From Phenylobacterium zucineum HLK1 (GTDB lineage: Bacteria; Pseudomonadota; Alphaproteobacteria; Caulobacterales; Caulobacteraceae), in NCBI RefSeq assembly GCF_000017265.1, contig NC_011144.1:2892001-2956000 (forward strand): a DNA stretch of 64,000 nucleotides, in the 5' to 3' direction. A program made the position numbers and the translations under genes. The notes under the pieces were generated by a model, which saw nothing but the letters and a program-made list of their open reading frames with translations, had not been told where the DNA came from and ran no database searches. Below, piece by piece: positions 1 to 9,165 of this stretch; position 1 is the stretch's first letter, and every line of letters begins with the position of its first letter.

Positions 1-953
1 CCGTACTCGCGGGGCTGGATCTCCCGCAGGTTCCGGAGCGTCTCGTCGAACTGCCCGGCGACCGGGCGACCCTCGTCGATGTAGAGACAGGCGCCGTCGT
101 TGATCACGTCGCCGAACAGGACGTTTGTCCCGCCGACGTGGCTCCAGGGCAGCCACGACAGGTAGGCGCCCGGCGCCTCGTCCTCTTCGTCGCGGATGTA
201 GAGCGCATCGTGCTGGGCGATGATCGCCGTCAGCATGCGCTGGGTCTGGATCACCCCCTTCGGCCGCCCAGTGGACCCCGACGTGAAGATGGTCTTGGCG
301 AAGGTGTCGGGCGTGATTGCGGCGATCGAGGCATCCACGGCCGCAGTCGGCGGCGTCGCGATCAGCTCGGCGTAGCTGAGGCTCGGGACGTCGCTCGGCG
401 TGACGGTGATCACCTTCACGCCGTCGAGCGGCAGGGCCTTCAGCGCGCGCGAGAACGCCGGCCCGTCGTCGGCGAAGACGATCTTCGGCCGGCAGGTGGC
501 GAACACGTGCTGCAGACGGGAGAAGTCCCCGGCGACGAGCGAATAGCCGGACGAGACGGGCGCGAACGGCGCGCGGGCCATCTGGGCGGCCAGGGAGATC
601 ACGGCGTGTTCGATGGAAGGGCCCGACAGGACCATGACGCCCGCATCCTGCCCGGCCCCGAGGTCGAGGAGCGCCTGGGCGAGCGCGCGGGATTGCGTCA
701 GCGCCTCGCCGAACGTGATCTTGCGCCACTCGCCCCACCCGCCGCCGGCGAGCGGCTCGCGCTTGGCGACCATGGGACGGTCCGGAAACGCCTGGGCCCG
801 GGCCTGGAAGAGGTGCGGGATGGAGCGCCAGGGCTCGGGCATCTCGTAGTTCTGCTCGAGGATATAGCTGCCGTCCGGGCGCGCCTGGCAGGTTACGTTG
901 GGCTTGCGGATCGGCAGGGGACGGTAGGCGGGCGCGTCCAGGCGGTTGGGCAT
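1..953 (-). CDS. Acyl-CoA ligase (feruloyl-CoA synthase-like), C-terminus outside window
   Basis: Adenylate-forming enzyme that would activate a carboxylic acid to its CoA thioester. The reading frame runs off the left edge, leaving about 317 N-terminal residues beginning MPNRLDAPAY. The ATP-binding motif TSGSTGRPKGV is present, followed by SWLPWSHVGG and DEGRPVAGQFDETLRNL. It is clearly paralogous to the complete ligase at 45154-47037, sharing for example AKRE.LAGGGWGEWR and RALAQALLD. The long N-terminal leader before the ligase fold resembles feruloyl-CoA synthase-type ligases. The substrate cannot be read from sequence. Confidence 0.85.
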   Translation of the reverse strand, partial: MPNRLDAPAYRPLPIRKPNVTCQARPDGSYILEQNYEMPEPWRSIPHLFQARAQAFPDRPMVAKREPLAGGGWGEWRKITFGEALTQSRALAQALLDLGAGQDAGVMVLSGPSIEHAVISLAAQMARAPFAPVSSGYSLVAGDFSRLQHVFATCRPKIVFADDGPAFSRALKALPLDGVKVITVTPSDVPSLSYAELIATPPTAAVDASIAAITPDTFAKTIFTSGSTGRPKGVIQTQRMLTAIIAQHDALYIRDEEDEAPGAYLSWLPWSHVGGTNVLFGDVINDGACLYIDEGRPVAGQFDETLRNLREIQPREY

Positions 954-1029
954 GATCGGGCGAACCGTATGTCAGCAACGAAGACGGGCGCGACGGCCGG
1001 AACCGCCGCGCCCAGGGGGGAGGATCAGT

Positions 1030-3264
1030 CTACCAGGCGTAGGACACCTTCACCCCGGTTGTGCGGGGTTTGGCCAGCACCTGGGTTTCGCCCGAAGGCG
1101 AGATCACGCGGGTGAGGCTGTAGGTTTCGTCGAGGAGGTTCTCACCCCAGACCGAGAGCGAAATCCGGTCGCCCGGCAGGTTCCAGGTGATGTCCCCATT
1201 CACCAGCCAGATGGCGTCTTCCTTGAAGTAGTTCAGCGTGTCCCAGTAGGACTTGCCCTTGTAGTAGGCGTTGCCGGTGAAGACGATTTCGCCGGCCTCG
1301 GTGTCGAGGGTGTAGTCGAAACCCACGTTGGCGGTCAGGAACGGCGTGCGGATGATGTCGTTACCGGACACGTTGCAGAACGCGGACCGGTTGCCGCCGG
1401 CCAGCGCGCCAGAGCCGAGCACGCAGGGCGTCGACGCCGGCGGATTGACCGCCGTCTGCGGCAGGTAGACGAGCGAGGACGGGAAGTCCTTGTACTCGCC
1501 CTTGATCCACGACAGTCCGAGGCGGACGTTCAAGTTGTCGCTGGCCCGGACGAAGGCCTCGCCCTCCAGGCCGTAGATGTCGGCGCCGCCGGCGTTCTGC
1601 AGCGCGGACGACAGGGTGACCGGATCGCGGACGTTCGACTGCAGCCCGTTGTAGTCGGTGTAGTAGGCCGCCGCGTTCAGGCGCAGCCAGCGGGTGGGAT
1701 CGGATTTCACGCCGACCTCGTACTGAGTGACCTTCTCGGGATCGACCGGCACGGCCGCCGCCGGGTTCGAGGCGCTGGCGTTGAAGACGCCGCTCTTGAA
1801 GGCGCGGCCGGCCTTCGCATAGAGGTTGAGCCGCGGATCTGGCTGGTACTGGATCACCGCCGTCGGGCTGAAGTCCTCGAAGGTCTTCTCGCCGCTCAGG
1901 GTGGTGATCGTCGTCGCGCCGACCCGGCTCCGGTACTTCTTGGTCTCGTGGCTGTAGCGGCCGCCGAGCGTGACCGTCCAGGCCTCACCGAGCTTCAGCG
2001 ATCCCTGCATGTAGAGAGCGAAGGCGTCGGTATCGATCCGCGGCCGGGTCACGCTGATCGCCTGGTTGCCTACCACGCCGGCCAGCGAGACCGGCCGGCT
2101 GTAGGTGGTGGACTGGGGGCTCATTCCCGAGGTGTCGCGGAAGTAGACGGCGCCGGCGATCCAGCTGAAGGGGCCGTCGTTGTTCGAGGTGGCGTACACC
2201 TCCTGATAGATGTTGTCCGACACCTGGACGTAGGTGAGCGTGGCGATCTCCAGCGGCGTGCCGTCGGAGTCGGCCTTGATGCGCAGCTTGTTGTCCGCAA
2301 AGCCGGTGACCGATGTGATCGTGAACGGCTCAAGCCGGAAGATACCTGTCACCGACGCGGTGGCGCTCCGCAGCTTGTTGTAGGGGTGGTAGGAGAGCGT
2401 GGAGTCGAAGGCGCGCGTGGTCACCGTGTTACCGGGAACCCGGGCTCCCACGGTGTTGCCGTTGGGAAGCCGGTAGGCCTCGCCGGTCGACTCGACGTTG
2501 TTGGTGTAACCCGCCGAGAGGCGCAGCTCGACGACGTCGGTCGGCCGCACCACGAGCTTGCTGCGTACCGAGTAGTTCTCCACCGCGCCGTAGGTGTCGT
2601 TCCGCAGCGGGTCGTCGATATAGCCGTCGTCCTTGACCCCGTAGAACGCGAGGTCGCCGGCGATCGTATCGGTGCCGCCCGAAACATAGGCCTTGCCGAT
2701 GATCTCGTCGAAGCTGCCGTAGCTGACCGACGCGCGGCCCTCGAAGCCCTCCCGAGGCGTCTTGGTGATGACGTTGATCGCCCCGCCCGTGGCGTTGCGG
2801 CCGAGGAGCGCCCCTTGCGGCCCCTTCAGCACCTCGATCCGCTCGATGTTGTTGAACTGCAGGTCCGAGGCGGCGATGAACGAGACGTAGACGCCGTCGA
2901 TGTAGACGGGCACCACCGATTCATCCCCAGCGCCCACGCCGCGGACGCCGATGCCGCGGATGGTCGGCTGCGGCGAAAACACCGACTGGGTGAAGTTCAG
3001 TCCCGGGGTGACCTGCGAGAGCTCCTTCGAGCCCTCGATGCCCAGCCGCTCCAGTTGGTTCCCCGTGTAGGCGCTCACGGCGGCCGGAACGTCCTGGAGA
3101 CGCTCCTCGCGCCGCTGAGCCGTGACGATCACCTCCTCGACCGCGGCGACCTGCGCCGAGGCGGCGTCCTGTCCGTATGCGAGCGACGGCGCGGCCAGAC
3201 CGACCGCCGTGCCAATGAGCAGCGCCAGGCGCGCGCGCGCGCCGCCGGATTTTACGATGTGCAT
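1030..3264 (-). CDS. TonB-dependent outer-membrane receptor
   Basis: 744 residues with an N-terminal signal peptide (cationic start, then LALLIGTAVGLAAP, cleavage near SLAYGQ). A TonB-box-like VEEVIVTAQRR is followed by the plug (about residues 45-165, with LKGPQGALLGRNATGGAINV) and a beta-barrel ending in an aromatic residue (VSYAW). Receptors of this type in alphaproteobacteria import siderophores or large organic substrates with TonB energy. Its place beside CoA catabolism genes, with no siderophore genes, favours substrate import, which is inference. It is transcribed away from the LysR gene across a short AT-rich spacer. It is one of three similar receptors in the window. Confidence 0.95.
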   Translation of the reverse strand: MHIVKSGGARARLALLIGTAVGLAAPSLAYGQDAASAQVAAVEEVIVTAQRREERLQDVPAAVSAYTGNQLERLGIEGSKELSQVTPGLNFTQSVFSPQPTIRGIGVRGVGAGDESVVPVYIDGVYVSFIAASDLQFNNIERIEVLKGPQGALLGRNATGGAINVITKTPREGFEGRASVSYGSFDEIIGKAYVSGGTDTIAGDLAFYGVKDDGYIDDPLRNDTYGAVENYSVRSKLVVRPTDVVELRLSAGYTNNVESTGEAYRLPNGNTVGARVPGNTVTTRAFDSTLSYHPYNKLRSATASVTGIFRLEPFTITSVTGFADNKLRIKADSDGTPLEIATLTYVQVSDNIYQEVYATSNNDGPFSWIAGAVYFRDTSGMSPQSTTYSRPVSLAGVVGNQAISVTRPRIDTDAFALYMQGSLKLGEAWTVTLGGRYSHETKKYRSRVGATTITTLSGEKTFEDFSPTAVIQYQPDPRLNLYAKAGRAFKSGVFNASASNPAAAVPVDPEKVTQYEVGVKSDPTRWLRLNAAAYYTDYNGLQSNVRDPVTLSSALQNAGGADIYGLEGEAFVRASDNLNVRLGLSWIKGEYKDFPSSLVYLPQTAVNPPASTPCVLGSGALAGGNRSAFCNVSGNDIIRTPFLTANVGFDYTLDTEAGEIVFTGNAYYKGKSYWDTLNYFKEDAIWLVNGDITWNLPGDRISLSVWGENLLDETYSLTRVISPSGETQVLAKPRTTGVKVSYAW

Positions 3265-3349
3265 CTGACCCTCCCTACGTCGTGGGGCCTTGAGCCCTTT
3301 TTCTTCTCGACGAGCGAAGGATGGCCCGGCGCCGGCTGATGATCAAATA

Positions 3350-3371
3350 TATTTATATAATAGAACTATTT
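3350..3371 (-). promoter_or_regulatory. AT-rich putative operator between receptor and lysR-type gene
   Basis: The divergent spacer 3265-3434 contains an AT-rich block in GC-rich surroundings. Read on the minus strand it gives AAATAGTT, six bases, TATAAATA, which resembles the sites at 48312 and 54410. The core is AGTTC, five bases, TATAA. It would lie about 86 bp before the receptor start. The function is inferred only from recurrence. Confidence 0.35.
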
Positions 3372-3434
3372 CCAAATCCGATGGATGCGATATGGATGAC
3401 GTGGGGGCGCTACACAGGCTGACTGGAGGCGCGT

Positions 3435-4427
3435 TTGGGGTTCGATCCGAGACTCGCCGTCACCTTCGCGGTCGTGGCCGAGGAGCTGTCGTTCACCCGC
3501 GCCGCCGAACGGCTCGGCGTGGCGCAGCCCTGGGTGTCGGAACAGATCCGCCGTCTCGAGGACCGCCTGCAGCTGCGCCTGCTCGCGCGCACGTCGCGGC
3601 ACACTGAACTCACCGCCGAAGGCCGCGCCTTCCTGCCCTACGCCCAGGCGCTCGCCCAGGCGAACGAGGCGGCGCAGCGGTGGGCGCGCGACCTGCGGTC
3701 GGCTCACGGCGTCCTACGCCTCGGCGCCGTCGATTTCGTCAACGCCTATCCGGAGCGCTCCGCGCTGATCGAGAGCTTCCTCTCGGCAGAGCCCCAGGTG
3801 GACCTGCAGATCGTCAACGGCCCCGCGGACGACCTGCTGCGGAGGCTGGCGCAAGCCGAGCTGGACGCGGTCATCGCCTTCGATACATCGGCGGCCGATC
3901 ACCCCAGGATCCGGCCGGCCGCCCTGATCTGCCAGAGGCTCGCGGGCGTGCTCGCGCCGCAGGAGCACCCCATAGCCTCCGGCGCCTCGGCCCGCCTGAG
4001 CGACCTGGCGGGATGCGTCGTGGTCACATCCCCGGGCCGCTCGGATCCCGTCGCGCTCCGCGCCACCTGGGACGCCCTCTCCCGCCACGGGGCGCAGCTG
4101 TTCCCCGCGCCCGAGGCGAACCGGGCCACGATCGAGAACCTCGCCCGCGCGCGTCGCTGGTCTTGCCTGCGATGGACGACGAACGAGGAGCCCCGCCAGA
4201 CCTTCGGCGACATGGTTTTCCTGCCGCTCGAGGGGACGCCGCTGCGCCTGCAGCTGGCGGTCCTGACCGTCGAGGGCAAGCGCGGCAACCCCCTGGTCGG
4301 CCAGCTCTGCCGCCTCGCGCAGGAGCTCCGCGGGGCGGCTGACCCTAGCGAACAACAAGCCCGCGGGCCCGCCCCCATCCAGAGGACCCATGATCAAGCT
4401 CACCTTCTGCCTCCACCGCCGTCCTGA
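3435..4427 (+). CDS. LysR-family transcriptional regulator
   Basis: 330 residues. The N-terminal winged helix-turn-helix (about residues 5-65) shows VAEELSFTRAAERLGVAQPW and VSEQIRRLEDRL, the classic LysR pattern. The rest is a periplasmic-binding-protein-like effector domain. The start is a TTG at 3435 preceded by GGAGG at 3425-3429; no ATG in frame fits. The last 13 codons overlap the EthD-domain gene and are low-complexity. LysR proteins usually control the divergent gene, here a TonB-dependent receptor. Confidence 0.93.
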   Translation: MGFDPRLAVTFAVVAEELSFTRAAERLGVAQPWVSEQIRRLEDRLQLRLLARTSRHTELTAEGRAFLPYAQALAQANEAAQRWARDLRSAHGVLRLGAVDFVNAYPERSALIESFLSAEPQVDLQIVNGPADDLLRRLAQAELDAVIAFDTSAADHPRIRPAALICQRLAGVLAPQEHPIASGASARLSDLAGCVVVTSPGRSDPVALRATWDALSRHGAQLFPAPEANRATIENLARARRWSCLRWTTNEEPRQTFGDMVFLPLEGTPLRLQLAVLTVEGKRGNPLVGQLCRLAQELRGAADPSEQQARGPAPIQRTHDQAHLLPPPPS

Positions 4428-4755
4428 ACTCAGCCGCGAGGCGTTCCAGGACTATTGGCGAAACACCCACGCGCCCCTGGTGCGCAGCGTCGCCGAAACG
4501 CTCCGCATTCGCCGATATGTGCAGGTCCACAGTCTCGCCGATGAGGTCGGCATGGGCATGGCCGCCAGCCGGGGCTCCCCGGGACCGTACGACGGCGTCG
4601 CCGAACTCTGGTTCGACAGCATCGAGTCGATCCTCGAGAACGGGCGGCGCCCGGAAGCGCGCGAGGCCGCCGCGCTCCTGCTCGAGGACGAGCGCCGGTT
4701 CATCGATCTCGCCCGCTCGCCGATCTGGCTCGGCGAGGAGCACGTCGTGATCTGA
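4390..4755 (+). CDS. EthD-domain small protein
   Basis: 121 residues of ferredoxin-like alpha/beta fold typical of EthD and related dimeric barrel proteins: an N-terminal strand IKLTFCLHRRPELS, then AFQDYWRNTHAPLV with the conserved H-A-P-L-V segment. The family is found in degradation operons (ethers, aromatics), where its biochemical role is mostly unknown. It starts inside the end of the LysR gene (38 bp overlap), so the two are probably co-transcribed. It ends 45 bp before the convergent thioesterase. Confidence 0.8.
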   Translation: MIKLTFCLHRRPELSREAFQDYWRNTHAPLVRSVAETLRIRRYVQVHSLADEVGMGMAASRGSPGPYDGVAELWFDSIESILENGRRPEAREAAALLLEDERRFIDLARSPIWLGEEHVVI

Positions 4756-4799
4756 CCGCGCCCGGCCGGCTGACCCGCCCAGGACGCCCGAGCGGCCGC

Positions 4800-5282
4800 T
4801 CAGGCGCCGCTTGTGGTCGCCTCGGCCTGCCCGCCGGCGCCCAGCGTGCCCAGGCGCTGCAGCGGGATGACGAGCTGTTGCGCCACGGCCTTCGCCACCA
4901 GGCCGTTGTCGTCCAGGCGTCGAAGCTCGCATTCGGTCGAGATGATGCTACGGTTGGCGTGCGCCACGCGCGCCTCGATCACCAGGGGCTGGCCGCGAGC
5001 CTGCCCCAGCATCTGCACCTGCAGGTTCACGGTGGTGAAGGCGCGGCCCTCCGGGATCACCGTGTAGGCGCTGTAGGCGAGCATCTGGTCGGCCAGGGCG
5101 GCGATATAGCCGCCGAACATCCGGCCGTCCGCGAACAGGACCTCCGGCGTCGGACGCCAGACCTTGCGGACCCAGTTCTCTCCCCAGGCGTCGACGCCCC
5201 CGAGGCGGAGCGTCTCGTGCACCGGCTGGGGCCTCGCCTCGCCGCGCACGATCGAGTCGAGCGTGTCGGTCCCTCGGCTCAT
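4800..5282 (-). CDS. PaaI-type hotdog thioesterase
   Basis: 160 residues. It starts with MSRGTDTLDS; a GGAG-rich stretch lies upstream. GGYIAALADQMLAYSAY is the hotdog central helix, and the strand TTVNLQVQMLGQARGQPLVIEARV follows, as in acyl-CoA thioesterases that hydrolyse aromatic or medium-chain CoA esters. It is the last gene of the minus-strand operon 15125-4800, downstream of an acyl-CoA dehydrogenase. It would release CoA from dead-end intermediates or the product. The substrate is unknown. Confidence 0.8.
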   Translation of the reverse strand: MSRGTDTLDSIVRGEARPQPVHETLRLGGVDAWGENWVRKVWRPTPEVLFADGRMFGGYIAALADQMLAYSAYTVIPEGRAFTTVNLQVQMLGQARGQPLVIEARVAHANRSIISTECELRRLDDNGLVAKAVAQQLVIPLQRLGTLGAGGQAEATTSGA

Positions 5283-5328
5283 CGCACTCCCCTCCTCGGA
5301 CCCGGATGGACCATGACGTCGCGCAGGC

Positions 5329-6474
5329 TCATGCGGCCCGCCGCAGCATCTCGCGCGCGATGACCAGCTGCTGGATCTGGGTGGTGCCCTCGTAGATCCG
5401 GAACAGGCGAACGTCGCGGTAGAACCGCTCGACGGGCGTGTCGCGCATGTATCCGGCGCCGCCGTGGATCTGCACAGCCCGGTCGGCGATGCGCCCGACC
5501 ATCTCGGCGGCGAACATCTTGCAGCACGAGGCCTCGAGCGAGATCCGCTGCCCCGCGTCGTATCGGCGGGCGGCGTCGCGCAGCATGCTCTCCGCCGCGT
5601 AGAGTTCGGCCTGGCTGTCCGCGAGCATGGCCTGGACGAGCTGGAAGCCGGCGATCGCCTGGCCGAACTGCTGACGTTCACGTGCATAGGCGAGCGCTTC
5701 GTGGAGGATGCGCCGGGCCTGACCGACGCACGCGGCCGTCACATTGAGCCGGCCGCGGTCGAGCACCTTCATGGCGGTGGCGAAGCCCCGCCCCTCGACG
5801 CCGCCCAGGACGTTGGCGGCGGGCACGCGCACGTCCTGGAGATAGACGTCCGCCGACCACGCGCCCGCCTGCCCCATCTTCCGGTCCTTCGGACCGATCG
5901 TCACGCCGGGGGTGTCGGCGGGGACCAGGAAGGCCGTGACGTGCGCGTTCTTCGGCAGACGGTCCGAATGGGTCCGGGCCATGACCGTGATGAGGTCCGC
6001 CGTGGGCGCGTTGGTGATGTAGCGCTTGGAGCCGTTGAGGACATAGTGGTCGCCGTCGCGCACCGCCCGGGTCACGAGGCCGGCGCTGTCGGAGCCCGAG
6101 CCCGGCTCGGTCAGCGCGAAGCTCGCGACGGCGCCGGCGGCCAGCCTCGGCAGCCATTCGCGCTTCTGCGCTTCGGTCCCGTCCATAACGATGCCTTGCG
6201 AGCCCACCCCGAGGTTCATGCTCACCGCGGAGCGGAACGCTGCCGACGCCCAGGCGAGTTCGGCGACGACCTCGACCTCTTCCGCGACCGAGAGGCCGAG
6301 GCCGCCGTATTCCTCCGGGATCGTCAGCCCGTAGAGGCCCATCTCCCGGAAGTCGGCGAGCACGCGCTCGGGAACCTCGTCACGCTCGGCGACCTCGGCC
6401 TCCAGCGGAACGAGCTTCTCGCGGACGTAGCGCCAAACCGTCTCGCGGAACTGTCCCAGGGTGTCCGCGTCCAT
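5329..6474 (-). CDS. Acyl-CoA dehydrogenase
   Basis: 381 residues, the usual length for a flavin acyl-CoA dehydrogenase. Residues 1-110 are the helical N-domain; LTEPGSGSDSAG is the FAD/substrate segment. The C-domain contains IHGGAGYMRDTPVERFYRD and IYEGTTQIQ, the latter carrying the catalytic Glu of the short-chain type. It introduces a 2,3 double bond into an acyl-CoA and passes electrons to ETF. The ATG at 6474 overlaps the thiolase stop as ATGA, indicating translational coupling. Another in-frame upstream ATG would run through the thiolase gene and is rejected. Confidence 0.95.
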   Translation of the reverse strand: MDADTLGQFRETVWRYVREKLVPLEAEVAERDEVPERVLADFREMGLYGLTIPEEYGGLGLSVAEEVEVVAELAWASAAFRSAVSMNLGVGSQGIVMDGTEAQKREWLPRLAAGAVASFALTEPGSGSDSAGLVTRAVRDGDHYVLNGSKRYITNAPTADLITVMARTHSDRLPKNAHVTAFLVPADTPGVTIGPKDRKMGQAGAWSADVYLQDVRVPAANVLGGVEGRGFATAMKVLDRGRLNVTAACVGQARRILHEALAYARERQQFGQAIAGFQLVQAMLADSQAELYAAESMLRDAARRYDAGQRISLEASCCKMFAAEMVGRIADRAVQIHGGAGYMRDTPVERFYRDVRLFRIYEGTTQIQQLVIAREMLRRAA

Positions 6475-7679
6475 CAGGCGCCTTCCAGGCCCACGATGGC
6501 CACCGCGCTGACGTTCTGGCTCGGCATGCCGCCGAGGTTGTGGGAAAGCGCCAGCGAGGGCGGGTCCTTGCGCTGGCGTTCGCCGGCGCGGCCAAGCAGC
6601 TGCAGATAGTTCTCGTAGATCATCCGAAGACCCGAGGCGCCGATGGGGTGGCCGAAGCACTTCAGGCCGCCGTCGATCTGGCAGGGAATCTGGCCGTCGG
6701 CGTCGAACACCCCGTCCAGCACGTCCTTCCAGGCCTCGCCCTCCGCGGAGAGCCCCAGGTCCTCCATCGTCACCAGCTCGGTGACCGAGAAGCAGTCGTG
6801 CACCTCCGTCAGGGACAGCTGCTTGCGCGGGTCGGTGACGCCGGCTTCGGCATAGGCCTTCTGGGCCGCGATCCGCGTGGTGTGGAAGTAGCTGCCGTCC
6901 CAGCCGCCGCCCTGCAGCTCCCAGCCGTTGGAGGTGGAAATCTGCAGCGCCTTGACGGTCACGAGGTCGGTCTTGCCGAGCGCCCGGGCGATCTCGGGCG
7001 TCGTCACGATGGCGCAGGCCGCGCCGTCCGACACGCCGCAGCAGTCGAAGAGGCCCAGCGGCGCGGCGATCATCGGCGCGTTGAGCGCCTGCTCCTCGGT
7101 GATCGGCTTGCGCAGGTGCGCCTTGGGGTTCCTGGCGCCGTTCGCGTGGCTCTTCACCGAGACGTGGGCCATGGCCCGCTTCAGGTCGTCGTAGCCGACG
7201 CCGTGCTTGGCCCGGTAGGCGCCGGCCAGCTGGGCGAAGAAGCCCGGCGCAGAGCCCGTCACATTGACCATGTCGTAGGTCGTGCCCCGGGTGCGCACGG
7301 GCAGGCCGCCGTATCCGGTGTCCTTCAGCTTCTCGACGCCAACAGCCAGCGCGATGTCGCAGGCCCCCGAGGCCACGGCGTAGACCGCGCCACGGAAGCC
7401 GTCGGTGCCCGAGGCGCAGTAGTTCTCGACCTTGGTCACCCCGATGTTCGGCAACCTCAGCGCCATCGCCAGCGGGATGCCGCTGGGGCCGATGTTCTGG
7501 GCGTCGAAGCCCACGGACAGCCACGCCGCGTCGATCTGGGAAACGTCGATGCCCGCATCGGCGATGGCCTCGTCGAAGGCCTCCACCATCAGGGTCTCGG
7601 CGTCGTCGTTCCAGCGCTCACCGAAGCGGGCGCAGCCCATACCCAGGATCGCAACCCGGTCCTTGATGCCGCTCGCCAT
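6474..7679 (-). CDS. Thiolase (SCP2/acetyl-CoA acetyltransferase type)
   Basis: 401 residues, starting MASGIKDRVAILGMG. VTKVENYCASGTDGFRGA contains the nucleophilic Cys region; EVHDCFSVTELV and GGLKCFGHPIGASGLRM carry the conserved His and second Cys of the SCP2-type thiolase family. Members cleave beta-ketoacyl-CoA or, with DUF35 partners, act as retro-aldolases on steroid side-chain CoA esters. It lies 11 bp after the HMGS-like/DUF35 gene, the usual partnership, and overlaps the following dehydrogenase start by 4 nt. Confidence 0.92.
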   Translation of the reverse strand: MASGIKDRVAILGMGCARFGERWNDDAETLMVEAFDEAIADAGIDVSQIDAAWLSVGFDAQNIGPSGIPLAMALRLPNIGVTKVENYCASGTDGFRGAVYAVASGACDIALAVGVEKLKDTGYGGLPVRTRGTTYDMVNVTGSAPGFFAQLAGAYRAKHGVGYDDLKRAMAHVSVKSHANGARNPKAHLRKPITEEQALNAPMIAAPLGLFDCCGVSDGAACAIVTTPEIARALGKTDLVTVKALQISTSNGWELQGGGWDGSYFHTTRIAAQKAYAEAGVTDPRKQLSLTEVHDCFSVTELVTMEDLGLSAEGEAWKDVLDGVFDADGQIPCQIDGGLKCFGHPIGASGLRMIYENYLQLLGRAGERQRKDPPSLALSHNLGGMPSQNVSAVAIVGLEGA

Positions 7680-7690
7680 GACCTTCGCTC

Positions 7691-9163
7691 CTATTCCGCC
7701 GCCAGCTGCGCGGGGTTGCCCGCCAGGTAGTCCGGGACCGCTTTCCAGAAGTACTTCGTGAAGCCCCGCCGATCGTCGACGGCCTTGATCCGGAACATCA
7801 TGCGCATCGACGCGCCGACCTCCACGTCGTCGGGATCGACGTCGGCGAACTCGACCGTCATCCGGCCGCCCTCCTCGAACTCGATGGCGCCGTACCAGCA
7901 CGGCGGATCGGGCGAATAGGTCAGGCTGTCGGCCGTGTGGGTGACGATCCGCGCCCGCCGGTCGGCGAAGGGATAGTCCTCCTGCGTGTTCTGGGCCCGG
8001 TCGTTCTGCGCCACGCTGATCGGGCTCTTCGGGAATTGGATGGTCCCGGTCTTGGTGCAGCGGCCCCCCACCAGCGCCATGACCGCCTTGCGGCTGCGGT
8101 TCAGGGCTGTCAGGGCGGTCTTCTGGTCGAACTCGGCGCGCATGCCACGCTCCACGTTCAGGTGCCCGTTCAGCGTGAGGTACTTCACGTAGTTGGCTTC
8201 AGGCTTCTTCCGCGCCAGCCAGCCCGAGACGCCCAGGCCGCGGACCGCCGGCTGGCCGGTCGCCCGGAACACCAGCACGTCGCAGCCCTGGCCGAAGCCG
8301 GCCACCACCAGTATCTCGCCGGCCCTGGCGGTCTCGAGCGCATGGGCGAGTAGGATCAGCGGCTGGGCCGTGCCGACCTCGCCCAGCTCGCCGGTCAGCG
8401 GATCGACCACGTTCTCCGGGACGATGCCCGAGGCCTTGGCCACCGTGTCGTTCACGCCCTTCATCGGCGCGCCCATGATGAAGTGGTCGACCTCGCCCGC
8501 CGTCACCCCGGCCTTGGCCAACGCGCCCTTCACGGCCCTGGGCGCGATCTTGGCGTAGCCTTCGTCGCGGACCCAGCGGGCTTCCCAGTTGTAGTCGAAC
8601 GCCTTGTCCGCGCCGCGGAAGTGATCGACGAAGTCGATGGAGACGCTGTGGCCGCCCAGGAATTCCGCGGCCACGGCGTCCTCGCCCACCAGCAGCGCCA
8701 CGGCGGCGTCCCCGGTCGTCAGCTCCAGCTCCGAGGCGGGTTGCGCCCGACGCTTCTCGGACGCGACACACAGCGCTTCGCCCGCCCCGCCCCGCGCGGC
8801 GTAGAGCGCGTCCAGCAGCGCCGAGGTGGCGGCCCGCTGGCTGCCCCCGACGTCCATCGCCGCGACCTCGTCGGCGAGGTTCAGGGCCTCCTTGACGATC
8901 CCGGCGTTCTGACGGTCGGCGTTCGGATGGCTCGTGGAGGCCAGAACCACGCGGCCGACCCGGCCGCGATCCAGTCCGGCCAGGGCGTCGCGCGCTGCTT
9001 CCACGGCCATGGTGATGGCGTCCTCGTCCCAGTTGGCCATCGCGCGCTCGCCCTTGGCCAAGCCCTTGAGGCCGGGCGCGAACCAGGCGTGCGCGGCGGC
9101 GATCGCCTGCTTCTGAAGTCGAAGGCGCGGGACATAGGCGCCCGCTGCGATGATCCCGACCAT
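7691..9163 (-). CDS. HMG-CoA synthase-like / DUF35 OB-fold fusion
   Basis: 490 residues. Residues 1 to about 330 have the thiolase-like fold of 3-hydroxy-3-methylglutaryl-CoA synthase relatives (VVLASTSHPNADRQ, VAGFGQGCDVLVF). The last 130 or so (from KAVMALVGGRCTKTGTIQFP) match the DUF35 acyl-CoA-associated OB fold. By eye, the position of the synthase nucleophile Cys is Gln (residue 109 in GGSQRAATSAL), and the DUF35 part retains only one Cys of the usual zinc ribbon. The ATG lies 2 nt after the upstream hydratase stop. It probably works with the adjacent thiolase; the reaction is unknown. Confidence 0.85.
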   Translation of the reverse strand: MVGIIAAGAYVPRLRLQKQAIAAAHAWFAPGLKGLAKGERAMANWDEDAITMAVEAARDALAGLDRGRVGRVVLASTSHPNADRQNAGIVKEALNLADEVAAMDVGGSQRAATSALLDALYAARGGAGEALCVASEKRRAQPASELELTTGDAAVALLVGEDAVAAEFLGGHSVSIDFVDHFRGADKAFDYNWEARWVRDEGYAKIAPRAVKGALAKAGVTAGEVDHFIMGAPMKGVNDTVAKASGIVPENVVDPLTGELGEVGTAQPLILLAHALETARAGEILVVAGFGQGCDVLVFRATGQPAVRGLGVSGWLARKKPEANYVKYLTLNGHLNVERGMRAEFDQKTALTALNRSRKAVMALVGGRCTKTGTIQFPKSPISVAQNDRAQNTQEDYPFADRRARIVTHTADSLTYSPDPPCWYGAIEFEEGGRMTVEFADVDPDDVEVGASMRMMFRIKAVDDRRGFTKYFWKAVPDYLAGNPAQLAAE

Positions 9164-9165
9164 GT

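Noticed and set aside
946..3339. Long plus-strand frame opposite the receptor
   Set aside because: Antisense composition artefact; the minus-strand frame has a signal peptide, plug and barrel.
5329..7524. Extended N-terminus for the acyl-CoA dehydrogenase
   Set aside because: The extra residues run through the thiolase gene in another frame; ATG 6474 overlaps the thiolase stop and fits family length.
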